Source of the DNA: JAHFLV01 sp964367845 | GTDB taxonomy: Bacteria > Patescibacteriota > Minisyncoccia > Phycocordibacterales > DATGWK01 | Direction of reading: 5' to 3' | Assembly: GCA_964367845.1 (NCBI GenBank) | Contig: CAYIYW010000007.1 | Coordinates: 1 to 25,763, forward strand | DNA: 25,763 bases | Shown: piece by piece, positions 6,100 to 12,485 of the stretch | Layout: each line of letters starts with the position of its first letter | Position numbering within the stretch: the stretch's first letter is position 1 | The notes under the pieces: generated by a model | Databases searched by the model: none | What the model was told of the DNA's origin: nothing | What the model saw: the letters and a program-made list of their open reading frames with translations, nothing else | Translations under genes and position numbers: made by a program

Positions 6100-7383
6100 T
6101 CAACGGTGATAAGCCGAAACAATTTCTTCTATTGTTGTTTTTCCCTGAAAGACCTTATCAACGGCATCCTCTATAAGCGGGGTCATGCCGTTTTCAATCG
6201 CGCATTTCCGAAGCTCGTCGGACCGTGCTTTTTGCATAATCATTTCGCCTATTTGTTCGTTCAACAAAAGAACTTCAGAAATCACCGTCCGTCCCGAATA
6301 TCCGGAATTCCGGCAATCAACACAGCCACGGCCGCGGGTGATTTTTTGGACAACGGGACCATCCGGAACGCAATGCATTCGGCTTTGTATCCGGCATTGT
6401 ATCCGGCATTTTTCCAAAAACTCAATTTCACTTGCCGTAATTTTTCTTTCAATCGCGCATTTTTGGCAAACCTTCCTGATGAGACGCTGACTGACTATCG
6501 CCCGAACCGTTGAAGCAATTAGGAACGGTTCAACGCCCATGTCTATAAGCCGTGGCAGGGCGGTGACTGCGTCATTGGTGTGAAGAGTTGAGAGCAAGAG
6601 ATGACCGGTAAGCGCCGCATGAATTGAAAGCTCGGCTGTCGCCGTGTCCCGTATTTCGCCGACCATTATCACATCAGGGTCCTGTCGGACAACCGCCCGC
6701 AAGGCCGTCGCGAAGGTCAGACCGCCGTTTACATTTCCGTTTCCATTTCCGTGCCCGCCGTTTCCGTAAATGGGAATCTGGGTGATGCCACCAACGGCAT
6801 ATTCTATCGGGTCCTCCAGCGTAACCGCCGAGACCTCTGGCACAGAGACCTTTTGTAAAATGGCATAGAGCGTCGTTGTTTTGCCGGAGCCGGTCGGACC
6901 AACGACCAAAATCATGCCGTGAGTCGCGGAAAGCGCCTGATTAATTTTCTCCTCATTACGCACACTAAACCCGAGATTTTCGAGCGTGTGGGTATGTGAT
7001 GTTTGCGGTAACAAGCGCAAGACGCATTTCTCGCCGTGAAATGACGGGACAACCGAGAGACGGACATTCAAGGCGACGCCGGTGATGTTGACCTTAAAAC
7101 GCCCGTCCTGGGGCGACATTCTGACATCCGTTCGGAGCGACGAAAGAACTTTCAGGCGCGCGACCGCTTCCTCATGAATCTCTTTTTTGTATCGACCGAG
7201 ATGCACAAGTCCGCCGTCAATTCGGATTCGCACCCGGCATTCGTGTTCAGCCGGTTCAATGTGAATGTCCGAGGCCTTATCCGAATAAGCGCGGATAATC
7301 ACTTCGTCAATGAGCTTCACGGGCGAATGCGCAATTATTTCTTCTCGCATTTTCTCCCGTGTAATTTTTGTTACCGCTTCCAT
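6100..7383 (-). CDS. pilB: PilB/GspE-type pilus assembly ATPase lacking the N-terminal MshEN domain
   Basis: The 427-aa ATPase begins almost directly in the N2 domain (SDKASDIHIEP, about residue 34) and lacks the MshEN region of full-length PilB. The Walker A GPTGSGKT is at 162-169, followed by the Asp box LEDPIEY, the Walker B region VIMVGEIRD and the His box TGHLLLSTLHTNDA. A zinc-type pair CxxC (VCQKC) and CxxC (GCVDC) places it with PilB/GspE extension ATPases rather than PilT. It should power pilus extension from the cytoplasmic side of PilC. Two insertions are odd: a Gly/Asn-rich run (about 206-221) between the Asp box and Walker B, and a CRIQCRIQSRMHC repeat (about 324-337) in the zinc region. 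It is the first gene of the operon. Confidence 0.93.
   Translation of the reverse strand: MEAVTKITREKMREEIIAHSPVKLIDEVIIRAYSDKASDIHIEPAEHECRVRIRIDGGLVHLGRYKKEIHEEAVARLKVLSSLRTDVRMSPQDGRFKVNITGVALNVRLSVVPSFHGEKCVLRLLPQTSHTHTLENLGFSVRNEEKINQALSATHGMILVVGPTGSGKTTTLYAILQKVSVPEVSAVTLEDPIEYAVGGITQIPIYGNGGHGNGNGNVNGGLTFATALRAVVRQDPDVIMVGEIRDTATAELSIHAALTGHLLLSTLHTNDAVTALPRLIDMGVEPFLIASTVRAIVSQRLIRKVCQKCAIERKITASEIEFLEKCRIQCRIQSRMHCVPDGPVVQKITRGRGCVDCRNSGYSGRTVISEVLLLNEQIGEMIMQKARSDELRKCAIENGMTPLIEDAVDKVFQGKTTIEEIVSAYHR
6387..6410. repeat. Perfect 12-bp tandem repeat in pilB
   Basis: GTATCCGGCATT at 6387-6398 is repeated exactly at 6399-6410, with a diverged third unit alongside at 6375-6386. It codes for the CRIQCRIQSRM segment between the two CxxC pairs of the ATPase. 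Confidence 0.85.
6730..6766. repeat. Hexanucleotide repeat coding for a Gly/Asn run in pilB
   Basis: TTTCCR-type hexamers are iterated here and read on the minus strand as alternating Gly and Asn codons. The run lies between the Asp box and Walker B of the ATPase, where homologues normally have a short strand and turn. Confidence 0.75.
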
Positions 7384-7545
7384 AACACACGGGGGCAGTA
7401 TATCTATGCGACCTAAAATTTCGTTTAAGAACGATTAAACTCGTGGAGTATTTATTTCTTCCGGAAACCACCAGTTTTTCATTCCCCAAAAACCCTTATT
7501 TATAGCCCTTAACCAGTAATGTTCGCGTCCCGTGTCCCATTTTGC
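7384..7545. other. Spacer between pilB and isolated unit 2
   Basis: This is the first part of the 439-base gap between pilB and the RNA methyltransferase gene. It contains the pilB promoter region at 7384-7402. I see no supported gene between about 7403 and 7539; overlapping short frames on both strands lack start signals. Confidence 0.6.
7397..7402 (-). promoter_or_regulatory. -10 element of the pilus operon
   Basis: TATACT on the minus strand (7402 to 7397) ends 13 nt before the pilB ATG, giving a predicted 5' leader of about 6 nt. No Shine-Dalgarno sequence fits in it. The -10 is followed by GCCCCCG, very like the element in front of the helicase gene at 16573-16578. No clear -35 was found. 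Confidence 0.5.
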
Positions 7546-7573
7546 TTGACAAAAAACTGGACTCGTGTACGCT
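7546..7573 (+). promoter_or_regulatory. Promoter of isolated unit 2
   Basis: The -35 TTGACA is at 7546-7551. With a 16-bp spacer the -10 would be TACGCT at 7568-7573, keeping the three most conserved positions; TATACA at 7573-7578 matches better but lies 21 bp away. The block TTTTGCTTGACAAA at 7540-7553 is identical to 54-67. A small inverted repeat, GTGTA / TACAC at 7565-7579, overlaps the -10. Confidence 0.6.
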
Positions 7574-7579
7574 ATACAC

Positions 7580-7810
7580 CAGTTCTGAGACATGTGCGGT
7601 TTCCCGTTGGATGGCAGCCCATAGGCAGGTGCGAATTTTGCGTGACTCACGCAACGATTCTCCAGACTCGTTCTGGCTCCTCCTAGCCCAGGTGACTGCC
7701 GAGTCAGAGGCGAGAGCTTCTGATTGCTTGCGACTGCACGTCGCCAATGTGGTGCCTCCGCACAGGTTGAAGATGGGGCCCTGTTACGTTCGCGTGACAG
7801 GGCCCATTTT
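7580..7810 (+). ncRNA. Candidate structured non-coding RNA, about 230 nt
   Basis: The stretch between the unit 2 promoter and its terminator has no frame with a ribosome binding site that stops before the terminator. Instead it can fold into a series of helices: a closing stem TGTGCGG (7593-7599) with CCGCACA (7758-7764), and hairpins TTGCGTG-ACT-CACGCAA (7638-7654), CCAGA-5 nt-TCTGG (7662-7676), TGACT-GCCG-AGTCA (7693-7706) and GCGAC-5 nt-GTCGC (7730-7744). The hairpin at the 3' end has a UUCG tetraloop. I looked for hallmarks of tmRNA, RNase P RNA and bacterial SRP RNA and saw none. 6S RNA remains possible, since a long closing stem is typical. A reading frame from ATG 7611 exists but runs through the terminator. 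The short stems could partly be chance in a GC-rich sequence. Confidence 0.5.
7776..7810 (+). terminator. Strong intrinsic terminator with UUCG tetraloop
   Basis: GGGCCCTGTTACG at 7776-7788 pairs with CGTGACAGGGCCC at 7793-7805 over 13 bp, with one G-U pair, around the loop TTCG. A-TTTT follows at 7806-7810. The T tract is short, but the stem is very stable. The reverse strand lacks a T tract, so the element serves mainly the plus-strand unit. Confidence 0.85.
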
Positions 7811-7822
7811 CTATACCAAAAA

Positions 7823-8383
7823 TCACTTCACACCTTCCGAATATTCATTCATCACAATTCCCGCCGCAACAGCGACATTTAGCGAGCGAACGCTTCCCCT
7901 TTGAACAATCGCCACCACTGTGTCGCATTTTTCTAAAATTTCCGGCGGTATTCCCGCGCTTTCTTGCCCGAAAATTATGAGCGTTTTTTTATTTTTATCC
8001 CATTTATAATCTCCGAGCGGAATCGCCTCGGCGATATTTTCTACACCGACAACCACATCGTATTCCTTAAAAAGCCCGTCAATATCTTCAACAAATTTCA
8101 AATGCCTGAAATGAGAATAAAATTCCGCTCCGACGCTCGCCCGTCTGTCAAACTTTTTATGGCCGTATAGGATTATTTCCCGCGCCCCAAACGCATTCGC
8201 CGACCTCACGATATTTCCCGCGTTATTATCCAAAAGAACATTCATAATCAGCACGCTAAAATTAAGCTTCTTTTCTTCAAGATATTTTTTTGTCTCCGCA
8301 TCGGTCAGCCACTTCAAATAGTCCGCAACATTGCGGGGTTTGTTGGGGTCGTAAGCCAAACTGTTGAATTCAAATTTGGGCAT
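7823..8383 (-). CDS. SpoU/TrmH-family RNA 2'-O-methyltransferase
   Basis: The 186-aa protein is a compact SPOUT methyltransferase with all three family motifs in order: NNAGNIVRSANAFGA (about residues 53-67), IIFGQESAGI (about 136-145) and VQRGSVRSLNVAVAAGIVM (about 159-177). These form the trefoil knot that binds S-adenosylmethionine and the dimer interface. Members 2'-O-methylate ribose in tRNA (TrmH, TrmL) or 23S rRNA (RlmB). There is no N-terminal L30e-like substrate domain as in RlmB, only about 45 residues before the core, so a tRNA target is somewhat more likely, but the target cannot be fixed. It starts 7 nt after the PH-domain gene, so the two are probably cotranscribed. Confidence 0.9.
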   Translation of the reverse strand: MPKFEFNSLAYDPNKPRNVADYLKWLTDAETKKYLEEKKLNFSVLIMNVLLDNNAGNIVRSANAFGAREIILYGHKKFDRRASVGAEFYSHFRHLKFVEDIDGLFKEYDVVVGVENIAEAIPLGDYKWDKNKKTLIIFGQESAGIPPEILEKCDTVVAIVQRGSVRSLNVAVAAGIVMNEYSEGVK

Positions 8384-8390
8384 TAAATCA

Positions 8391-8936
8391 TTAAGTGATG
8401 CTCACGCCGCTTGATTCCTTGTTATGCATTTCAAAAATCAGTTTTCGGACTTCTTCCGGCCGAGTGGCGCTTTTCATCGTAAAATCCCGGCTGTTCTCCG
8501 CCGCGGTCTGAACGCGCAAATCGCCAAATTTAAAAAAGGTAGCGACCACTCCCCTGACTTCAACCGTAACATCCTGAATTTTGTCAAAGCGCAAATTTGA
8601 AATTTCCCGATGAAAAATTCCCTTTTGCTCAATGTCAATAATTCGCTTATTGGTAACATACCAGACATCCAAATAATAATTCGTCCAATTAATAAAAAGA
8701 ACAATCCAGAGAAGCAGAAGCCAGAGAGCATAGAAGAACAGCGTAATGAAAAAATGGTTGGTGATTCCTCCGGCCACCTTATCCGGCAGAAAAGCCAGAG
8801 CGATTAAGTATAAAATCGGAGGAAAAATGAACAATAAGACCGTCAGAACGACATGCCCAAGCAAAACAATCCAATGCCGCCGAACCTCGCGGATGATTCT
8901 TTCGTCTGGCTCAAGTTCTAGGTGAGTAAATACCAT
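8391..8936 (-). CDS. Bacterial PH-domain (bPH2, YdbS-like) membrane protein
   Basis: The 181-aa protein has an N-terminal LELEPDERIIREVRRHW segment, two hydrophobic segments (about 23-50 and 62-84), and then a bacterial PH domain (about 85-175) with WYVTNKRIIDIEQKGIFHREISNLRFDKIQDVTVE, typical of bPH2/YdbS-like proteins. The domain should face the cytoplasm. The family has no settled biochemical role. The gene begins 24 nt after the stop of the small membrane protein gene and ends 7 nt before the methyltransferase gene, so it belongs to a three-gene unit. No Shine-Dalgarno sequence is visible. Confidence 0.85.
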   Translation of the reverse strand: MVFTHLELEPDERIIREVRRHWIVLLGHVVLTVLLFIFPPILYLIALAFLPDKVAGGITNHFFITLFFYALWLLLLWIVLFINWTNYYLDVWYVTNKRIIDIEQKGIFHREISNLRFDKIQDVTVEVRGVVATFFKFGDLRVQTAAENSRDFTMKSATRPEEVRKLIFEMHNKESSGVSIT

Positions 8937-8960
8937 TTGGACAAATTGAAAATTAGTCGG

Positions 8961-9200
8961 CTAAACAAAAATTAAAGCAAACAAAGCAATGAGAACAATG
9001 GGCACTGATACCAAGAAATACACCAATTCGGCAAAAACAACCTTTTTACTGCGCATTCCGTACTTGCGCCAGTGGAAAAGGAGGATACCGCTCGTTATCA
9101 GATAAATCAGAAAAACAAGGCCAAAGACCGACCATAATGCGGTTTTTACAGCTGTTCCGCCCAGGGTTGCGGTTATTAATGTTGATGTGGCCGAGAGCAT
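8961..9200 (-). CDS. Small membrane protein, family not recognised
   Basis: The 79-aa protein has two hydrophobic segments, about residues 20-43 and 57-79, joined by a basic loop (HWRKYGMRSKK), which suggests a hairpin with the loop in the cytoplasm by the positive-inside rule. I do not recognise the family. A consensus TATAAT (9214 to 9209 on the minus strand) ends 8 nt before the ATG, with no room for a ribosome binding site, so this looks like a leaderless first gene of the unit that continues with the PH-domain protein and RNA methyltransferase. Confidence 0.7.
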   Translation of the reverse strand: MLSATSTLITATLGGTAVKTALWSVFGLVFLIYLITSGILLFHWRKYGMRSKKVVFAELVYFLVSVPIVLIALFALIFV

Positions 9201-9208
9201 ACCGAGTT

Positions 9209-9216
9209 ATTATACT
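9209..9216. promoter_or_regulatory. Overlapping divergent -10 elements between the small membrane protein and hisS
   Basis: On the minus strand TATAAT (9214-9209) serves the 79-aa gene. On the plus strand TATACT (9211-9216) overlaps it. For hisS itself a nearer -10, TAAAAT at 9296-9301, ends 9 nt before its ATG, with a TTGTGA -35-like box at 9273-9278 and a 17-bp spacer. Confidence 0.5.
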
Positions 9217-9295
9217 AGAGTTATGCCCGCGAGAAAATGGTTTTGGCGGTCTAAAGCGCTCCCTAAACCGTCTTGTGATATTGCTGTTTCTTCGC

Positions 9296-9301
9296 TAAAA
9301 T
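9296..9301 (+). promoter_or_regulatory. -10 element of hisS
   Basis: TAAAAT at 9296-9301, with TTGTGA at 9273-9278 and a 17-bp spacer, ends 9 nt before the hisS ATG. This predicts a leader of only about 2-3 nt. There is no Shine-Dalgarno sequence. Confidence 0.5.
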
Positions 9302-9310
9302 CATTGGATT

Positions 9311-10696
9311 ATGGCAAAAAAAACAACCGCAAAACTTGAGACCTCTCCGTATAAGGGCGTCCGGGATTTTTATCCGAGCGATATGTTCGTTGAAAAATAT
9401 CTGTTTGAGAGAATGCGCCGAACGGTTGAAAGTTTCGGTTATGTTGAATATGGAGCGTCCATTCTTGAACCGGCCGAGCTTTATCGGGCAAAAACCGGCG
9501 AGGAAATCGTGAACGAACAAACATATACTTTTAAGGACCGAGGCGGGCGCGAGGTAACTTTACGGCCGGAAATGACGCCGACCGTCGCCAGAATGATTGC
9601 CCAGAAACGGCGCGAGCTTTCGTTCCCGCTTCGCTGGTATTCAATACCGAACCTTTTCCGATACGAACAACCCCAGCGCGGACGGATACGGGAACATTTT
9701 CAGCTTAACGTTGACGTATTCGGCGTGGACAGCGAGCGAGCCGACATTGAAATCGCATCACTGGCCTATCAGTTGATGAAGGACTTGGGCGCCGAAGACA
9801 AGGATTTTGAAATAAGAATTAATGACCGAAATCTCCTGAATTATTTTTGGGATAAGGTTGGCGTGCCGGAATCAAAACGATTGGCGCTTTCAAAAATAAT
9901 GGACAAAAAAGCGAAAATTTCCGGAGACGCTTTTGCGGCCGCGATAGAAACCGAGACCGGCAAAAAAGCGCCGAAAATTATTGCGGCTTTGGAGTCGGGC
10001 CGAGCGTTTATGAAGGCAATCGGCAACGAGGACGAGAAAAGCGAAGTGAATAAACGACTTATCGCTATCATAGATGGATTATCAAAATTAGGCGTTTCAA
10101 ATGTTGTTTTTACGCCGACTCTCGTCCGAGGTTTTGACTATTATTCCGGCTTTGTTTTTGAGATTTTTGACACCAATCCGGAAAATATCCGCTCTATTTT
10201 TGGCGGCGGACGCTACGACAATCTGCTTGAAATTTTCGGCGCCCAGCCGATACCGGCCGTCGGTTTTGGCGCGGGCGATGTGACCCTTGGCGATTTTCTT
10301 AAAACCCACGACCTCTTGCCTGATTATCGGTCGCCAACCCTTCTATATTTGGCCGTGCTGGATGACGAATTTGACTTTGCTGATATTCTTGCCGAAAAAA
10401 TCCGCGACCTCGGCGTTGCCGTTGCGGTTGATTACACTAACAAGACCGTCGGAGACAAGATAAGAAAAACGGCCGTTGACATGATTCCCTACTTCGGCGT
10501 CGTCGGGTCGGCCGAGGTCAAAAGCCGAACAATAAAAATTAAGAAAATGGACGAACGGGTTGAAACCAGTTTTGCCCTAGACGAAACTGGGTTGGCCACA
10601 TTAGCAAAAATGATTCTGGGAACAAAAGACGAACAGCCTGCGTCCGACGAAATAACACCCGACAAAGTGGCGCCTGCCGCAAAAAACGGCAAATAA
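9311..10696 (+). CDS. hisS: Histidyl-tRNA synthetase
   Basis: The 461-aa class II synthetase charges tRNA-His with histidine. Near the N-terminus is KGVRDFYPSD (about 15-24), the motif 1 region follows, and motif 2 is RWYSIPNLFRYEQPQRGRIREH (about 108-129). The HisRS-specific histidine-binding motif LVRGFDYYSG is at 271-280, and FGGGRYDNL (about 299-307) with GFGAGD near 325 completes motif 3. A C-terminal anticodon-binding domain covers about 343-435, and a low-complexity tail rich in Ala, Pro and Lys ends the protein. The length is slightly above the usual 420-430 because of the tail. The start is ATG with the -10 box only 9 nt upstream. The stop is 1 nt from the next ATG, so the exonuclease gene is cotranscribed. 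Confidence 0.96.
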   Translation: MAKKTTAKLETSPYKGVRDFYPSDMFVEKYLFERMRRTVESFGYVEYGASILEPAELYRAKTGEEIVNEQTYTFKDRGGREVTLRPEMTPTVARMIAQKRRELSFPLRWYSIPNLFRYEQPQRGRIREHFQLNVDVFGVDSERADIEIASLAYQLMKDLGAEDKDFEIRINDRNLLNYFWDKVGVPESKRLALSKIMDKKAKISGDAFAAAIETETGKKAPKIIAALESGRAFMKAIGNEDEKSEVNKRLIAIIDGLSKLGVSNVVFTPTLVRGFDYYSGFVFEIFDTNPENIRSIFGGGRYDNLLEIFGAQPIPAVGFGAGDVTLGDFLKTHDLLPDYRSPTLLYLAVLDDEFDFADILAEKIRDLGVAVAVDYTNKTVGDKIRKTAVDMIPYFGVVGSAEVKSRTIKIKKMDERVETSFALDETGLATLAKMILGTKDEQPASDEITPDKVAPAAKNGK

Positions 10697-10697
10697 A

Positions 10698-11279
10698 ATG
10701 AAAAAGGTCGTCTTTGACATTGAAACAAGCAATGTATTCGCGGACGTCGGCAAAAACGATGCGTCTCTTTTGGACATTTCCGTTGTCGGTGTCTATGATT
10801 ACGCAACCGATAAATACTATATCTTTGAGCAAAATGAATTTAAGGGTCTTTGGCCGATTCTGGAAAATGCCGACCTGCTCATCGGGTTTAACTCGGAACA
10901 TTTTGACATGCCTCTTCTTAACAAATACTATTCTGGCGATTTAACGAAAATTCGGCACTTGGACATCCTGAAAGAAATCAGGAATTCGTTCGGCCGAAGA
11001 ATGAAACTTGACCAAATCGCCGAGGGCACGCTCGGAATCAGGAAGTCCGGACAGGGCATGCAAGCAACCGTTTGGTGGAAAAACGGCGAGCACGAAAAGG
11101 TCAAAAAATACTGCCTTGACGACGTCAAAATCACCAAAGATGTCTTTGACTACGCCGTAAAAAATAACCAATTGAAGTTCAAGGAGGACGGAAAAATAAT
11201 TGACATCCCGCTTGTTGGCGCCGAAAAATGGGCCGAACCAATCAGCGCCGGCGCCATGACTTTTTCTATGCCGTTTTAA
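10698..11279 (+). CDS. DEDDy-type 3'-5' exonuclease / RNase H-like protein
   Basis: The 193-aa protein has an RNase H-fold exonuclease core. Predicted metal ligands are D7 and E9 in VVFDIETS, D70 in GFNSEHFDMPLL, and D142 in the YCLDD motif (Y138-x3-D142), which matches the DEDDy pattern of proofreading exonucleases. It resembles stand-alone RNase_H_2/YprB-like proteins more than the DNA polymerase III epsilon subunit, which is DEDDh. It lies 1 nt downstream of hisS with no promoter of its own. Substrate (DNA or RNA) cannot be decided; replication repair or RNA turnover are both possible. Confidence 0.82.
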   Translation: MKKVVFDIETSNVFADVGKNDASLLDISVVGVYDYATDKYYIFEQNEFKGLWPILENADLLIGFNSEHFDMPLLNKYYSGDLTKIRHLDILKEIRNSFGRRMKLDQIAEGTLGIRKSGQGMQATVWWKNGEHEKVKKYCLDDVKITKDVFDYAVKNNQLKFKEDGKIIDIPLVGAEKWAEPISAGAMTFSMPF

Positions 11280-11307
11280 TTCAAAAAACAGAAAAAACCT
11301 CGGTATA

Positions 11308-11316
11308 TGATATAAT
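11308..11316 (+). promoter_or_regulatory. Extended -10 promoter of the dsbA-like gene
   Basis: TGATATAAT at 11308-11316 is a consensus extended -10. The start codon is 33 nt beyond it, so the leader would be about 27 nt, AT-rich and without a Shine-Dalgarno sequence. It is the longest predicted leader among the clear plus-strand housekeeping promoters here, apart from the DUF378 alternative. Confidence 0.55.
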
Positions 11317-11349
11317 TGTCCAGTTCATTTAATTTTAATTAACCAGCAA

Positions 11350-12165
11350 ATGGAAGAAAAACGAATGTCCCATGCAGTGCCGATTGCGATTGTCATGGCT
11401 GGAATTTTGATTGCCGGCGCCGTTTATTTTTCAAACAAAGGCAACCCGACGGCCAATCCAAACCAGAATCCCGAAAATACAGACATCGGCCAGAATGCCT
11501 CCGTAAAGACCGCCGAAATCGCAATCAATCCGGTTTCACAAAAGGACTACATCCGCGGCAATCCTGACGCCAAAGTTGTGATTGTTGAATATTCAGACAC
11601 TGAATGCCCGTTCTGCAAACAATTTCACGGCACGATGAAAAATCTGACCGGCAAGCTTGCCAAAGACGGCACTATCGCCTGGGTTTACCGACATTTCCCG
11701 ATTGTAAAACTCCACCCCAAAGCCCCTAAAGAAGCCGAGGCCCTTTTATGCGCCGGCAAAATCGCCGGCAACAGCGGTTTTTGGGATTACGCCGACCGCC
11801 TTTATGCCATAACTCCCTCAAACAACGGCCTAGATCCTGCCCAATTACCGGCCATTGCAAAAGATGTCGGCCTTGATGAAACGGCGTTCAACGCCTGCCT
11901 CTCAAGCGGTGAAATGGCACCAACGGTGGATTTGGATTATCAGGACGGAATCAGAGCCGGCGGAACCGGCACACCGTTTAGCGTTTTTGTGGCCAGCCAG
12001 CCATTTGACAAAAAAAGTGTTGAAGAATTTCTGGCTAAAAATATTCAGCAATACCGTTTCCCGCCGGACCTTTTTGGAATTTCGAACGACGGCAAAAGAG
12101 TCAGCGTGAGCGGTTCAATGCCGATTGAGTTCATGGAGGGGCTTATTGGGGTTTTGGGGAGGTAA
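11350..12165 (+). CDS. DsbA-like membrane-anchored thiol oxidoreductase
   Basis: The 271-aa protein has an N-terminal membrane anchor (about residues 9-27), a Pro/Asn-rich linker (about 30-55), and a DsbA-type thioredoxin domain (about 65-240). The redox site CPFC is at 86-89 and the cis-Pro loop TGTPFSVF has P209. Such proteins catalyse disulfide formation in exported proteins. The anchor with no cleavage site is common in Gram-positive-like and CPR envelopes. The PilX-like pilin, with two Cys, is a possible client, but this is inference. The last about 30 residues form a small tail with FMEGLIGVLGR. It has its own promoter and is followed by a hairpin region at 12175-12208. Confidence 0.9.
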   Translation: MEEKRMSHAVPIAIVMAGILIAGAVYFSNKGNPTANPNQNPENTDIGQNASVKTAEIAINPVSQKDYIRGNPDAKVVIVEYSDTECPFCKQFHGTMKNLTGKLAKDGTIAWVYRHFPIVKLHPKAPKEAEALLCAGKIAGNSGFWDYADRLYAITPSNNGLDPAQLPAIAKDVGLDETAFNACLSSGEMAPTVDLDYQDGIRAGGTGTPFSVFVASQPFDKKSVEEFLAKNIQQYRFPPDLFGISNDGKRVSVSGSMPIEFMEGLIGVLGR

Positions 12166-12174
12166 TTTGGTAAT

Positions 12175-12208
12175 AAAGGGTATTATACCGCGGGGTATTA
12201 ATCCCTTT
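12175..12208 (+). terminator. Weak hairpin after the dsbA-like gene
   Basis: AAAGGG (12175-12180) pairs with CCCTTT (12203-12208), and inside it ATACC (12185-12189) pairs with GGTAT (12194-12198) around GCGG, with an internal loop between. The 3' side has only TTTGTT, so it is a doubtful terminator. The hairpin may instead separate the dsbA unit from the accessory pair that follows. Confidence 0.4.
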
Positions 12209-12296
12209 GTTAAAAAAACTAGTTCACCCGGCGTATTTATTGAGATTTCTTTCGCCTACGATTCCCGTGTTCCACTATCAATTTAATTTAACGATT

Positions 12297-12485
12297 ATGA
12301 ATACTGACACTAAAACTATTTTTTCAATAACTGAGAATGATATACAGATTGAGGCAAAAAAGTTGATAGGCAGGAAACTTTCTGCTGACGAAATTCAAGT
12401 TGCTAAAAAAGGTTTAGAATCTGGTATATTAACAGGAATTGATATAATCTACAAAACAATACTCTTAGAAATGATAAAGAAATGA
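12297..12485 (+). CDS. Small 62-aa protein paired with the restriction-like protein
   Basis: The ATG at 12297 is chosen because no ATG, GTG or ribosome binding site supports the longer frame that opens at a TTG 90 nt upstream. The protein is predicted to be helical (FSITENDIQIEAKKLIGRKL, then a second and third helix with hydrophobic faces) and slightly charged. I do not recognise it. Its stop TGA overlaps the ATG of the next gene in ATGA, so the two are translationally coupled and likely work together, for instance as a regulator, antitoxin or subunit. The base composition is very AT-rich: 12301-12360 has 16 G/C of 60 by hand count. Confidence 0.7.
   Translation: MNTDTKTIFSITENDIQIEAKKLIGRKLSADEIQVAKKGLESGILTGIDIIYKTILLEMIKK

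Noticed and set aside
7496..7747. Overlapping minus-strand frames between pilB and the RNA methyltransferase gene
   Set aside because: Three overlapping frames have no start signals and would be antisense to a unit with its own promoter and terminator.
7546..7810. Identity of unit 2 as tmRNA, RNase P RNA or SRP RNA
   Set aside because: No tRNA-like ends or tag frame, no GAGGAAAGUCC-type P RNA core, and no GGAA-loop SRP domain could be found by reading.
7542..7904. 120-aa plus-strand frame across unit 2
   Set aside because: It starts at a TTG upstream of the -10, has no ribosome binding site, passes through the strong terminator and overlaps the methyltransferase gene on the other strand.
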